From positions 1 through 52,807 of the forward strand of contig CALBPE010000113.1 of assembly GCA_937899275.1 (NCBI GenBank): a DNA stretch of 52,807 bases. The letters run 5' to 3'. Below the pieces are notes generated by a model. It did not search any database, was not told the DNA's origin, and worked only from the letters and a program-made list of their open reading frames with translations. The stretch is from an uncultured Chlamydiae bacterium (GTDB taxonomy: Bacteria > Chlamydiota > Chlamydiia > Chlamydiales > SM23-39). The position numbers and the translations under genes are program-made. Below, in pieces: positions 1-7,460 of this stretch (the stretch's first letter is position 1; every line of letters begins with the position of its first letter).

Positions 1-45
1 CGCAGCGGTCTCTTTGTTTATATTTAAATCTATATCTAAAAGCAT
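1..45 (-). CDS. Start of an unidentified gene that leaves the window
   Basis: On the minus strand an ATG at 45-43 is preceded by a good ribosome binding site (GAGGG, 6 to 7 bases upstream) and opens a frame of 15 codons reading MLLDIDLNINKETAA to the window edge. Only the first residues are visible, so no family can be named. The AT-rich stretch from 46 to 130 fits a promoter/leader region but shows no convincing hexamers. Confidence 0.35.
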   Translation of the reverse strand, partial: MLLDIDLNINKETAA

Positions 46-130
46 TTTACCCTCTATGCTGCCTATCTATTAATAGCAAACTTTTATTTTTGCTTTACTT
101 AATAATATTATACATTATTTTATATTAAAT

Positions 131-361
131 TTAAATAAAATTTATATTAATTATAATGTAAGTGTCTAATTTTAAAGTTAGTGTGTTTTTTACTTTTTGA
201 AAAAAATGAACAGAAGAAGGGTTGATTCGAGCGCAAGTAATAGAAGATCTGGCACTTATATCTTCGGAGTGGCTTGCGTAACTTGACTTTTGGACACAGT
301 TCACGAGCAGCGCAAAATCTGGCGCTAGATACATTGCAGAGCGCTTTATACCGAGCTAAAT
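131..361 (-). pseudogene. 3' remnant of an inclusion-type membrane protein gene (fourth copy)
   Basis: The minus-strand frame reads LAPDFALLVNCVQKSSYAS and then a SEDISAR/ITCA/INPSSV segment. This is close to the second half of the interrupted gene at 3236-3748, with about 70 percent identical residues over some 45 positions. The 5' half is absent: immediately upstream lies the edge of an insertion-sequence remnant, and the frame is closed by a TAG. It is most simply a truncated copy left when the IS landed. A short ATG-started peptide could be made, but nothing suggests it is functional. Confidence 0.55.
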
Positions 362-378
362 TTCTACTATTTCGGCCT

Positions 379-661
379 GTTGGAGTGCCCCCCATTTAAA
401 GTAAACCATCCTGTCTGAATCTAAGACATAAGAGAAAGACGAGGTGTATGACTAAATCCAACCATATTGAGGTAATCACCTCAACAGCAAGATATAAATG
501 ATGGAGCGTTGAAGACAAAAAAAGCCATCGTTGAACAAACGTACCAGCCTGAGATGAGCGTTTCCCTTATAGCGCGAAAATATGATAGAAGTCCTAGCCA
601 ACTATTTACATGGAGAAGACTCATGGAAGAGGAAAGCTTGGCCGAAAAAAAGCGGTACTAG
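379..661 (+). mobile_element. Remnant of an IS2-like (IS3 family) insertion sequence
   Basis: A likely left end (TGTTGGAGTGCCCCCCATTT, a style typical of IS3-family ends) begins near 378 and is followed about 70 bases later by a degraded OrfA. No OrfB integrase with a DDE domain and no matching right end are visible, so the element is internally deleted. The boundary at 379 is an estimate; the transposase homology is the firm part. Confidence 0.5.
448..661 (+). pseudogene. Transposase OrfA, IS2-like, broken
   Basis: An ATG at 448 with GAGG upstream begins MTKSNHIEVITSTARYK and then meets TGA at 499-501, where IS2-type OrfA proteins usually have arginine (CGA to TGA is one change). After WSVEDKK a run of seven A carries one extra base. 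Reading in the shifted frame restores AIVEQTYQPEMSVSLIARKY and then SPSQLFTWRR, the helix-turn-helix of IS2-family OrfA, ending at TAG 659-661. One nonsense codon plus one frameshift means it is dead. Confidence 0.7.
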
Positions 662-740
662 ATGAGAGCTATTTCCGAAGCCCTATAGGCCTCTTAGGTC
701 TATCGATCAGGCCTTGCTAAGAAAAAAAAGACTGCGTTCT

Positions 741-769
741 AAGACCTCTTTTGCTCAAAAAGAGGTCTT
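741..769. repeat. Perfect 12-bp stem hairpin
   Basis: AAGACCTCTTTT (741-752) pairs perfectly with AAAAGAGGTCTT (758-769) around a 5-base loop. No T-run follows on either strand, so it is not a textbook intrinsic terminator. It sits between the transposase remnant and the 3' end of a minus-strand pseudogene and could stop transcripts from that side or be part of a lost mobile element. Confidence 0.6.
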
Positions 770-818
770 ATGACTCCAAAGCGGATGTAGTGAAAACGCC
801 CTTTCTATCGATCTGCGT

Positions 819-1300
819 TTAAATGTCTTCTTCTTCTAAATGATCTCGCGTGAAACCATTCTTCAGTGTTTCAACAACTACTTCAGTTAGGCTAGGTTCC
901 TTTGTCGGGCTGGGTGCAGGAGTTTTTGCATTTGCTGCCTGATTGGGCTTTGTATTTTCTACACCTCTACCCTCAGACTCTTCAGGCAAAAACTTCTTAT
1001 ATCCAGTTTCTATATACTCTGGATTGAAAAAGTTCAACACACTGACCAATAAAGAGCCTACAATGGGGGTGAGTAAAAGAGAAAAGCGCAGAACTCCTTT
1101 TTGCCGTGCGCACCTTCCTCTCACATTGCCCGATACATTTTCTCCTGAGGGGGAAAAATAAGACCACAACAATAAAGCTCCATCGACTAGATTGCCATTT
1201 CTGCAACGATGGGAAATGTTTCTCTTTTTTGGTATGCACGGAAATTTATTGCAAATGGCTCAACCGTATTGTTATCTACTGCTGGCAAATGAGAGGGCAT
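819..1300 (-). pseudogene. Inclusion-type membrane protein B, copy 1, frameshifted
   Basis: The minus strand starts with MPSHLPAVDNNT at 1300 and follows the intact gene at 2103-2714 residue for residue (FRAYQKRET, then IVAEM) until a missing base near 1189. There the frame runs into TAG. Moving one frame over restores DGALLLWSYF and then LRFSLLLTPIVGSLLVSVLNFFNPEYIETG, split here across the hydrophobic segment. After that point the C-terminus differs completely from copy 2, ending in a Pro/Thr/Glu-rich tail. The 3' part (from 1172) could in principle be expressed from TTG, but the gene as a whole is broken. It forms a pair with the gene at 1316-1756, as copy 2 does. Confidence 0.65.
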
Positions 1301-1315
1301 TTTTCCTCCAAAATT

Positions 1316-1756
1316 TTATTCTTGTGTAGACATGTTTTCTAATGTTGATACCGCTCTTTTAGAATATTGATGATATTCTTCTTCAATACGAATACCCTGC
1401 TCTGCTCTGCGGCATTCAAAACGAAAGGTGCATTCGTTGGTGTTATAATCAGTATATGCAATGTTTAGCATTGGAATTGCTAAAGGGATCACACCCAAAA
1501 GATACCGGGCGTAGCTCTTTTCCTCTAAATAGCTTCCATATACACTGGATTTGATCTTCTTCAAAGTGTCACGGCCACAACCAGTTACCTTCACAAATCC
1601 AGCAAAGATATTTTTCACTAGAGCAGCTACGATATCTACCACTGTAAGAAGAGTTCCTACTATAAGAGTCTCCTCCAAATCATGTAGCAGTTGAATATCA
1701 TTTAAATTTTCCGCTATGGATGCTGGCAGGATTTCCATCTCAGTAACAGCAGTCAT
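1316..1756 (-). CDS. Putative inclusion-membrane-type protein A, copy 1
   Basis: This 146-residue protein of unknown function has a long hydrophobic stretch (about residues 33-56, IVGTLLTVVDIVAALVKNIF), a basic linker around KKIKSS, and a second hydrophobic stretch (YLLGVIPLAIPML), a paired-segment layout seen in chlamydial inclusion membrane (Inc) proteins. It is a clear paralogue of the gene at 2717-3142. The C-terminal third is charged and differs from that copy. A ribosome site (AGGGG) lies 6 bases before the ATG, and a good promoter is at 1789-1817. No signal peptide is obvious, which fits type III secreted Inc proteins but does not prove secretion. Confidence 0.65.
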   Translation of the reverse strand: MTAVTEMEILPASIAENLNDIQLLHDLEETLIVGTLLTVVDIVAALVKNIFAGFVKVTGCGRDTLKKIKSSVYGSYLEEKSYARYLLGVIPLAIPMLNIAYTDYNTNECTFRFECRRAEQGIRIEEEYHQYSKRAVSTLENMSTQE

Positions 1757-1788
1757 TACAACCCCTTTTCTTTTAATTAATTAGTACT

Positions 1789-1817
1789 ATTATATAATAT
1801 TTTAATTTAAATTTCAA
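1789..1817 (-). promoter_or_regulatory. Sigma-66/70 type promoter for the copy 1 gene pair
   Basis: Read on the minus strand this is TTGAAA (1817-1812), a 17-base spacer and a perfect TATAAT (1794-1789), about 33 bases before the ATG at 1756. The equivalent place in copy 2 keeps a TATAAT at 3180-3175 but has only a weak -35. Confidence 0.6.
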
Positions 1818-2102
1818 TAAATGTTTTGCTATTTAATATGCAGGTGTTAGTTTTTAATAATAATAGCTTTTTATATAGAATACGGCTAAAAACAGAAAAA
1901 GGGCTGCAGGCGAAATACACTACCTAAACCTCTTATTTCCATAGGGATATGTAATATTAGCTCTAAACACGGAAAAGAAGATACGCAAGAACAACATAAA
2001 CAAGCACGAGACGCTTCAGCAGTCGATTTTTTACTGCGTATTGGAGAAAAGGAAGGCGGCAAAGGCATTTTACATACAACGCAAGACCTGGCAGCAGGTA
2101 AA

Positions 2103-2714
2103 TTAAAGAGCGCTTGCAGAAAGCCCAGACATTTTTCTGAGACTGTCATTTGCTACAGCCATAAGCTCTTCATTCACTATAGTTCTGAGCGCTGTAACCT
2201 GCGTGCCGATCTTACTGTTTACCAATATGAGCGTTTTTTTTCTCAGAAACACATCCGATGAGTTTCGGAAGTTAGTGCGAGTTTCATTCAATATTTTTTC
2301 TACTTCTGAACTGAGGATACCATACACTACCGGTCTGAGCATTTCAGGTTCTACGTGGCTATCCTCAAGATGGTATAATGACAAAAGATCTTCACGCATA
2401 AGCGCCTTGTAACATCCAGTTTCTATATACTCTGGATTGAAAAAGTTCCACACACTGACCAATAAAGAGCCTACAATGGGGATGAGTAAAAGAGCAAAGC
2501 GCAGGACACCTTTTTGCTGTACGTAGCTTCTTCTCACATTTTGCACCGCACTTCCCTCTGCAGAAGAAAAACAAGAGTACAACAACAAAGCTCCGTCAAA
2601 TAGATTGCTAATTTCTGCAATGATGGGAATGGTTTCTCTTTTTTGGTATGCACGGAAATTTCTCGCAAATTGCTGAATCGTATTTTTATCTACTGCTGGC
2701 AAATGAGATGGCAT
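2103..2714 (-). CDS. Putative inclusion-membrane-type protein B, copy 2
   Basis: This 203-residue protein has no recognised family. Residues 72-93 (LRFALLLIPIVGSLLVSVWN) form a strong transmembrane segment, and 29-50 are a weaker hydrophobic stretch. The remainder (about residues 105-203) is charged and helical-looking, a plausible cytosol-facing domain. The ATG lies two bases after the stop of the A gene, so the two are surely co-transcribed and perhaps translationally coupled. The first 100 residues match the broken copy at 819-1300; the C-terminal domain does not, suggesting domain swapping or fast divergence. Confidence 0.65.
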   Translation of the reverse strand: MPSHLPAVDKNTIQQFARNFRAYQKRETIPIIAEISNLFDGALLLYSCFSSAEGSAVQNVRRSYVQQKGVLRFALLLIPIVGSLLVSVWNFFNPEYIETGCYKALMREDLLSLYHLEDSHVEPEMLRPVVYGILSSEVEKILNETRTNFRNSSDVFLRKKTLILVNSKIGTQVTALRTIVNEELMAVANDSLRKMSGLSASAL

Positions 2715-2716
2715 TT

Positions 2717-3142
2717 TTATTCCCCTTCTACCTTCTTCTTAAGTACATGCTCTACCCTGGAAGAATATTCATACTTTGTAACTGAACCACTCATATAAAC
2801 TTCGAATGAGGTTTTGTCGGTGCTATACCAGTTTAAAGCCAGAATCGCAAAAGGAATCAAACCCAAGAGGTACCGAGAGTAAGACTTTTGTGTTAAATAG
2901 CAGCCATACGAACTGGAATTGATACGCTTCAAGGCGCCACGGCCACAACCAGTTACCTTCACAAATCCCGCAAAAATATTTTTCGCTATAGCAGCTACGA
3001 TATCTACTACTGTAAGAAGAGTTCCTGCTATAGGAGTCGCCTCCAAATCATGTAGCAGCTGAATAGGTGCTGCTTCTTTCGGATGAGAACTTGAAAGTGG
3101 AACTGGAATACGTGGAACTGGAATACGTGGAACTGGAATCAT
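2717..3142 (-). CDS. Putative inclusion-membrane-type protein A, copy 2
   Basis: A 141-residue paralogue of the protein at 1316-1756. The N-terminus is a short proline-rich repeat (IPVPR repeated, from a 15-bp tandem DNA repeat), followed by the shared QLLHDLEA motif, transmembrane segment 1 (about 38-60), the VKVTGCGR linker and transmembrane segment 2 (about 90-106), then a charged tail. The start is supported by AGAGG eight bases upstream. It is first in a two-gene operon with the B gene. The function is unknown; an inclusion-membrane location is inferred from the layout only. Confidence 0.65.
   Translation of the reverse strand: MIPVPRIPVPRIPVPLSSSHPKEAAPIQLLHDLEATPIAGTLLTVVDIVAAIAKNIFAGFVKVTGCGRGALKRINSSSYGCYLTQKSYSRYLLGLIPFAILALNWYSTDKTSFEVYMSGSVTKYEYSSRVEHVLKKKVEGE
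3097..3139 (-). repeat. 15-bp tandem repeat inside the coding region
   Basis: The 15-base unit GTGGAACTGGAATAC is repeated 2.9 times (3097-3111, 3112-3126, 3127-3139) with no mismatch. On the minus strand it encodes a five-residue I-P-V-P-R repeat right after the start codon. The unit is a multiple of three, so copy-number changes keep the frame. Copy 1 of the gene lacks it. Confidence 0.85.
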
Positions 3143-3235
3143 TATATACCTCTATTTTTGTCTAATTTAATATTATTATATATTATTTTACATTAAATAT
3201 TAATATATTTTTACATTTCAAAGCAAAAATCGTTT

Positions 3236-3748
3236 TTAAATACGATTAAGCATGTAAAGATACGACACTGAGATAAACGGCTGGATCTTTATTTCCCATA
3301 CCTTCCTAATCGCTTCTTGCTGTTTTTCGGAGAAAAAACACACAGAAGAAGGGTTGATTTGAGCGCAAGTAATAGCAAATCTTGCACTTATATCTTCGGA
3401 AAGGCTTGCGTAAATTGACCTTTGGACAAAGTTCATGAGAAGCGCAAGATCTGGCGCTAGACAAATTGCAGGGCGCCTTTTTTCCTACAGGTAGCCGTAA
3501 TAAGGGCTACTTCTCCAAGGCGAGTCGTAGTTTACACCCTGCAGAAAAAAATACTTCATACAAAAATCGATGATCGTTGACATCGCGCCTAAAAGAGGGA
3601 CCGCTTCTAGAGTCTGATAGCGCTCAACAGCAGATACATAGGATGTAAAGGTCTTGATTTCCGCTTCAGAATGCTGGTTTTGCGAGCTAAAAGGAGTCTT
3701 TCCTATCGAGCAAAATGTGGGTTTAATTACACCTGACATATTATCCAT
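3236..3748 (-). pseudogene. Inclusion-type membrane protein A, third copy, interrupted by TAG
   Basis: The frame from ATG 3748 shows the A-family core (LEAVPLLGAMSTIIDF, then YYGYL), then TAG at 3487-3485. It continues in the same frame without a shift to 3236. Aligned to the intact copies, the TAG sits where they have Glu or Thr (YLEEK and YLTQK), so GAG to TAG is a plausible single change. The region behind the stop (ALLMNF to INPSSV) is also found at 131-361. Translation would end after 87 residues, before the second membrane segment. No clear ribosome site precedes the ATG. Confidence 0.55.
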
Positions 3749-3863
3749 TAGTTATATTACATTATTTTAGCGTCTTTTTTATTTAAATTTAATAAAAATA
3801 TTTTAAATAAAACCTTTACTTGTCTTTTTTAATTCATTATAAATAGGGATAGGAGACATTGTT

Positions 3864-5147
3864 ATGGCATATAAAAGAGTGGTGATTATTGGAGGGGGGT
3901 TCGCTGGACTCACTGCAGCAAAACAGTTAGGAGATAGCAACTTTGATGTGTGGGTTGTAGATAAAGCCAACCACCATTTATTTCAGCCTCTTCTTTATCA
4001 AGTAGCTACTGCAGGGCTTTCTCCAAACGATATTGCCGCTCCTATTAGAGAGGTATTAGCGCGCTATCGCAACATCACGGTTGTGATGGGAGATGTCATT
4101 CGTATCGATAAAAAACAGCGGATGATCCATTTGAAAAATGGAGATGATCTAGCTTTTGATTATCTTATCATCGCTGTAGGAGCAAAACACTCCTACTTCA
4201 ATAAACCCGAATGGAGCCAGCTTGCACCGGGATTAAAAACCCTAGATGACGCGTTAACGATTCGGGAAAATATCCTCATGTCTTTTGAGAAGGCAGAAAG
4301 ATGCGACAGCATTTCTGAAGCAAGAAAATACCTCAACTTCGTGATTGTAGGAGGAGGACCTACTGGAGTGGAAATGGCAGGCGCCATTGCAGAAATTGCC
4401 TACGAAACGATGCTGAAAAACTTCCGAAGAATCAATATCAAAAACACCAAAATCTACCTCATTGAAGGAGGAACGCAGATTTTATCTGCCTACCCAAAAT
4501 ATTTAGCAAAAACCGCTCAGAAATACCTAGAGCGCTTTGGAGTGATTGTTATTACAGGAAAACGCGTCAGCAACGTATCAAATGAGGGCGTCCACTTTGA
4601 CGGGCAGTTTATAGAAACTAAAAACATCGTTTGGGCTGCAGGCAATGAAGCATCGCCCCTATTAAAAACCTTAGATACCCCGTTGGATAAAATGGGAAGA
4701 GCTTTAATTAATCCTGACTTAAGCATACCTAATGATCCCAATATTTTTGTCTTAGGAGACGCCTCCGCCTTATGCAATAAAAAAGGAGAGATGCTTCCCG
4801 CTTTAGCGCCTGTAGCAATTCAGCAGGGAAAGTACGTAGCTCGCCTGATCAAAAAAAAGAAAAAGAAGGATAAAAGAAGGCCTTTTAAATACTTTGATAA
4901 GGGAAGTATGGCAACCATCGGAAAATCCAAAGCGATTGGGCAATTCAAAGGTATTCCTTTTAAAGGGCTTATAGCTTGGCTTGCATGGTCATTTATTCAT
5001 ATCGTATACTTGATTGGATTTCGAAACCGCCTTAGCGTACTTGCTCAATGGATCTTCGCTTATTACGCATCGCAAAGAGGTGCGCGGCTGATCTTCAAAT
5101 CTCTCGACGACGAGCTCATGCCAGAGAAAAAGCCAAAAGAAGAATAG
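3864..5147 (+). CDS. ndh: Type II NADH:quinone oxidoreductase (NDH-2)
   Basis: This single-subunit flavoenzyme oxidises NADH and reduces quinone at the inner face of the membrane without pumping ions. The 427 residues begin with an FAD dinucleotide-binding motif (VVIIGGGFAGLTAAKQL, residues 6-22). There is a second Rossmann motif for NADH near residue 162 (FVIVGGGPTGVEMAGAIAEI) and the family motif ending FVLGDAS near residue 295. A basic lysine run and an aromatic, hydrophobic C-terminus probably anchor it to the membrane. AGGAGA lies 7 bases before the ATG. Length and motifs are normal. Its 3' end may overlap the next gene. Confidence 0.93.
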   Translation: MAYKRVVIIGGGFAGLTAAKQLGDSNFDVWVVDKANHHLFQPLLYQVATAGLSPNDIAAPIREVLARYRNITVVMGDVIRIDKKQRMIHLKNGDDLAFDYLIIAVGAKHSYFNKPEWSQLAPGLKTLDDALTIRENILMSFEKAERCDSISEARKYLNFVIVGGGPTGVEMAGAIAEIAYETMLKNFRRINIKNTKIYLIEGGTQILSAYPKYLAKTAQKYLERFGVIVITGKRVSNVSNEGVHFDGQFIETKNIVWAAGNEASPLLKTLDTPLDKMGRALINPDLSIPNDPNIFVLGDASALCNKKGEMLPALAPVAIQQGKYVARLIKKKKKKDKRRPFKYFDKGSMATIGKSKAIGQFKGIPFKGLIAWLAWSFIHIVYLIGFRNRLSVLAQWIFAYYASQRGARLIFKSLDDELMPEKKPKEE

Positions 5148-6532
5148 TCCAATTTTTCCAGGAAAACCCCCTGGTGATCTATGCCGCTATTTTTCTGATG
5201 GGATGTGGGCTAAAAATCCACTTTTCTTACGCGTATCTTCTGCCTTTATTCCTTCTTTTTTACACTGCGCCTAAAAGGACTTTTCTATCAATTCCTTTAC
5301 TACTTGCTGCGTATAGCTACGCCCCCACAGATCCTTGTGTAAAGAAGCCTATCTACCAAGAAGGGGTTTTTACAGCGCATAGCTGGATCAAACAAAACTC
5401 CCATTTTCGAACAAGTTACAAAGGAAAAGGAACGGTTCAAATTGGAGGCAGGTCTTGGAAAGCTAATCTATATCTACCCTACGAGCCGAAAGAAATTGCC
5501 CGCTACCAATTTTCTGGGATCATCAAACAAAAACGCCCTTTTACCCTTATATTGTATCCGAAAAAACCCCTTCAGAAAATAGAGACGCTACCCTTTGCAA
5601 GCGCAAAAAAACGACTGCAAAAAAAACTCGATTTGGTGATCGAAAAGCAGATACCAGAAAAAGAAGTGGCCCACTTTTTGCAGGCATTTTTTTTCGGCAA
5701 CCAAAGCGATCCATTTTTGCGCTATGCATTTCGATCGCTTGGTCTATCACATATCTTAGCGATTTCTGGACTGCATTTTTGCCTACTTGCTGGGATTTTT
5801 TTCACCCTATGGAAATGGCTCACAAATAGAACGATTGCTTTATCTCTCTCAATATTTTGTATCGTCATATATGGCTTTTTCATTGACAGCTCCCCTTCAA
5901 GTATCCGCGCTTTATGTATGATTGTGGCGGCGTTTACAGCAGAGTTGACTGGAAAAAAAACAAGAGCCTGCAATCTCCTTGCGTTTGCTTGTTTAGTAGA
6001 ACTTACCCTAAATCCTTTAAGCTTAATCACCCCAAGTTTTCAGCTGAGCTTTTCTAGCTGCACCGCCTTACTATTTTTTCAAATACCCTGCATGCAGGTG
6101 GTGCAGCGTATATTAGGCAGCAGCAGCGCTTTCCAAGGGCCTTTTTTCCTAAAAGTCTCTGTGTATTTACAAGAAGCTCTTGCCGCTTCTTTTGCTATCT
6201 ATTTAGTATCGGGTCCCTTGGTATTATGCCACTTTTCTACTCTTTCTCTTTCCTCTTTATTCTACAACCTGTTCGCCCCTTTATTGATTGTATGCGCAAT
6301 GACCCTATGGGCTATTTTTTGGCCTTTATGTGGGATGTTTACTATCAAATATTTTCTGCTCCTTAGTACAAAAATCGCATTAAGTACCTGTTTATACCCT
6401 CCCTACTTTATGCGAGATTGGGCTGTTTTTTTCCCTTTACCTGTAGATTTTGTGATTTTATGGATCTCGATGCTACTTTTTATCGGGTTTACCTTGCAAG
6501 CAAGAGGGAGTTTTGGCTATGATACTATCTGA
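5048..6532 (+). CDS. comEC: ComEC/Rec2-type DNA uptake channel, membrane part only
   Basis: This is a competence-family membrane protein that would pass single-stranded DNA through the inner membrane. It shows an N-terminal membrane/OB-like region and the competence core: HILAISGLHFCLLAGIFF (about residues 235-252), SSPSSIRALCM, and NPLSLITPSFQLSF, followed by several transmembrane helices. At 494 residues it lacks the C-terminal metallo-beta-lactamase domain of the Bacillus protein, which I recall is also so in Chlamydia. The start is uncertain: ATG 5048 overlaps ndh by 100 bases, while GTG 5174 or ATG 5198 are in-frame alternatives closer to the first membrane helix. Confidence 0.85.
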   Translation: MDLRLLRIAKRCAADLQISRRRAHAREKAKRRIVQFFQENPLVIYAAIFLMGCGLKIHFSYAYLLPLFLLFYTAPKRTFLSIPLLLAAYSYAPTDPCVKKPIYQEGVFTAHSWIKQNSHFRTSYKGKGTVQIGGRSWKANLYLPYEPKEIARYQFSGIIKQKRPFTLILYPKKPLQKIETLPFASAKKRLQKKLDLVIEKQIPEKEVAHFLQAFFFGNQSDPFLRYAFRSLGLSHILAISGLHFCLLAGIFFTLWKWLTNRTIALSLSIFCIVIYGFFIDSSPSSIRALCMIVAAFTAELTGKKTRACNLLAFACLVELTLNPLSLITPSFQLSFSSCTALLFFQIPCMQVVQRILGSSSAFQGPFFLKVSVYLQEALAASFAIYLVSGPLVLCHFSTLSLSSLFYNLFAPLLIVCAMTLWAIFWPLCGMFTIKYFLLLSTKIALSTCLYPPYFMRDWAVFFPLPVDFVILWISMLLFIGFTLQARGSFGYDTI

Positions 6533-6545
6533 ATATCTCCCTACG

Positions 6546-6621
6546 GTGGCCGTAGCTCAGCTGGTAGAGCATTGGATTGTGATTCCAAGGGTCGCGGGTT
6601 CAAGTCCCGTCGGTCGCCCCA
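6546..6621 (+). tRNA. tRNA-His (GTG)
   Basis: A full cloverleaf is visible. The acceptor GTGGCCG (6546-6552) pairs with CGGTCGC with two G-U pairs. The D arm is TAGCTCAGCTGGTAGAGCA, the anticodon loop TTGTGAT carries GTG, and the T arm contains GGTTCAAGTCC. The 3' CCA is encoded (6619-6621). A G at 6545 supplies the extra G-1 typical of tRNA-His, facing the discriminator C. Confidence 0.96.
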
Positions 6622-6636
6622 TTTTTTTTATTTTTT

Positions 6637-7401
6637 ATGGATCTTTACATTGCAGCTATTTTAGGGATGATTCAAGGCGCTTTAGAATTTTTCCCCGTTA
6701 GCTCTTCTTTTCATCTTCATATCGCAAAAAAATATTTTTCCGCTCAAACGCTTCCCTTATTTGATCTTGTATGCCATACAGCTACGTTGACATCGGCTCT
6801 TTATTTTTTTCGAAGGGAGTTTTCTCAGCTGCTACAAAAAAAAGATACCTATATGCAGGTAACTATTGCTTTAGTTCCCCTTTTTTTCGGGTATTTTTTT
6901 TTCTCTCTTTTTCTAAAAAACGCCTCTGACACGCTGTACGCAGTAGGACTTTTCTTCTCTGGAAGTATGTTATTTGCTTCTTCTTATTTGCAGGAGGCAT
7001 CTCCCTGTGTTCATAGAAAAAAAACCGCTTTATTTATTGGATCGATGCAAACGCTTGCGCTCATTCCAGGAGTATCGAGAAGCGGCTTTACCGTAAGCGC
7101 TGCGCTTTTTCGAGGGTGGAGTCAAAAAAACGCAGTGGTCTTTTCTTTTCTTTTAGCTACCCCGACAATTCTAGGAGGCATTGTAGTAGAGCTAATCCAG
7201 CTAGACGCTACAGCAGTTAACTCTACCCACTTGCCGCCTTACCTCGTCGGTTTTTTTAGCGCTTTGGTTACAGGTAGTTTGAGTATTCAGTGGATTTATT
7301 GGATATTTTCGAGAAAAAACCGCAAGCATGCTGCCTACTACCTTTGGATTCTTTCGAGCGCGTGTCTATTCACTTCACTCGTGAACTCATCCGTTTGCTA
7401 A
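6637..7401 (+). CDS. uppP: Undecaprenyl-diphosphatase UppP (BacA family)
   Basis: This membrane enzyme recycles undecaprenyl pyrophosphate to the phosphate carrier for cell-wall precursors. The 254 residues are mostly hydrophobic, with the N-terminal family motif (MIQGALEFFPVSSSFHL, about residues 10-26; the usual Thr-Glu is Leu-Glu here) and the second motif PGVSRSGFT around residue 144. It starts 15 bases after the tRNA with no visible ribosome site, so it may be read from the tRNA transcript. Its presence fits the peptidoglycan genes later in the window. Confidence 0.92.
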   Translation: MDLYIAAILGMIQGALEFFPVSSSFHLHIAKKYFSAQTLPLFDLVCHTATLTSALYFFRREFSQLLQKKDTYMQVTIALVPLFFGYFFFSLFLKNASDTLYAVGLFFSGSMLFASSYLQEASPCVHRKKTALFIGSMQTLALIPGVSRSGFTVSAALFRGWSQKNAVVFSFLLATPTILGGIVVELIQLDATAVNSTHLPPYLVGFFSALVTGSLSIQWIYWIFSRKNRKHAAYYLWILSSACLFTSLVNSSVC

Positions 7402-7460
7402 CATCTAATTCTGAATTGTGTTATGGATAAAAGAGAAGGAATTTCCTTATACTCATTTGC

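Noticed and set aside
147-395. Minus-strand open frame of 82 codons over the A-family remnant
   Set aside because: The other frame (131-361) aligns with the copy at 3236-3748, so this one is its shadow. It also crosses into the IS left end.
1886-2149. Minus-strand open frame of 87 codons rich in Cys and Pro
   Set aside because: It overlaps the end of the B2 gene in another frame, lacks a ribosome site and resembles nothing known.
3815-3843. ndh promoter TTTACT-N17-TATAAA
   Set aside because: Transcription would begin at about the ribosome site of ndh, leaving no room for a leader, so the match is probably chance in AT-rich DNA.
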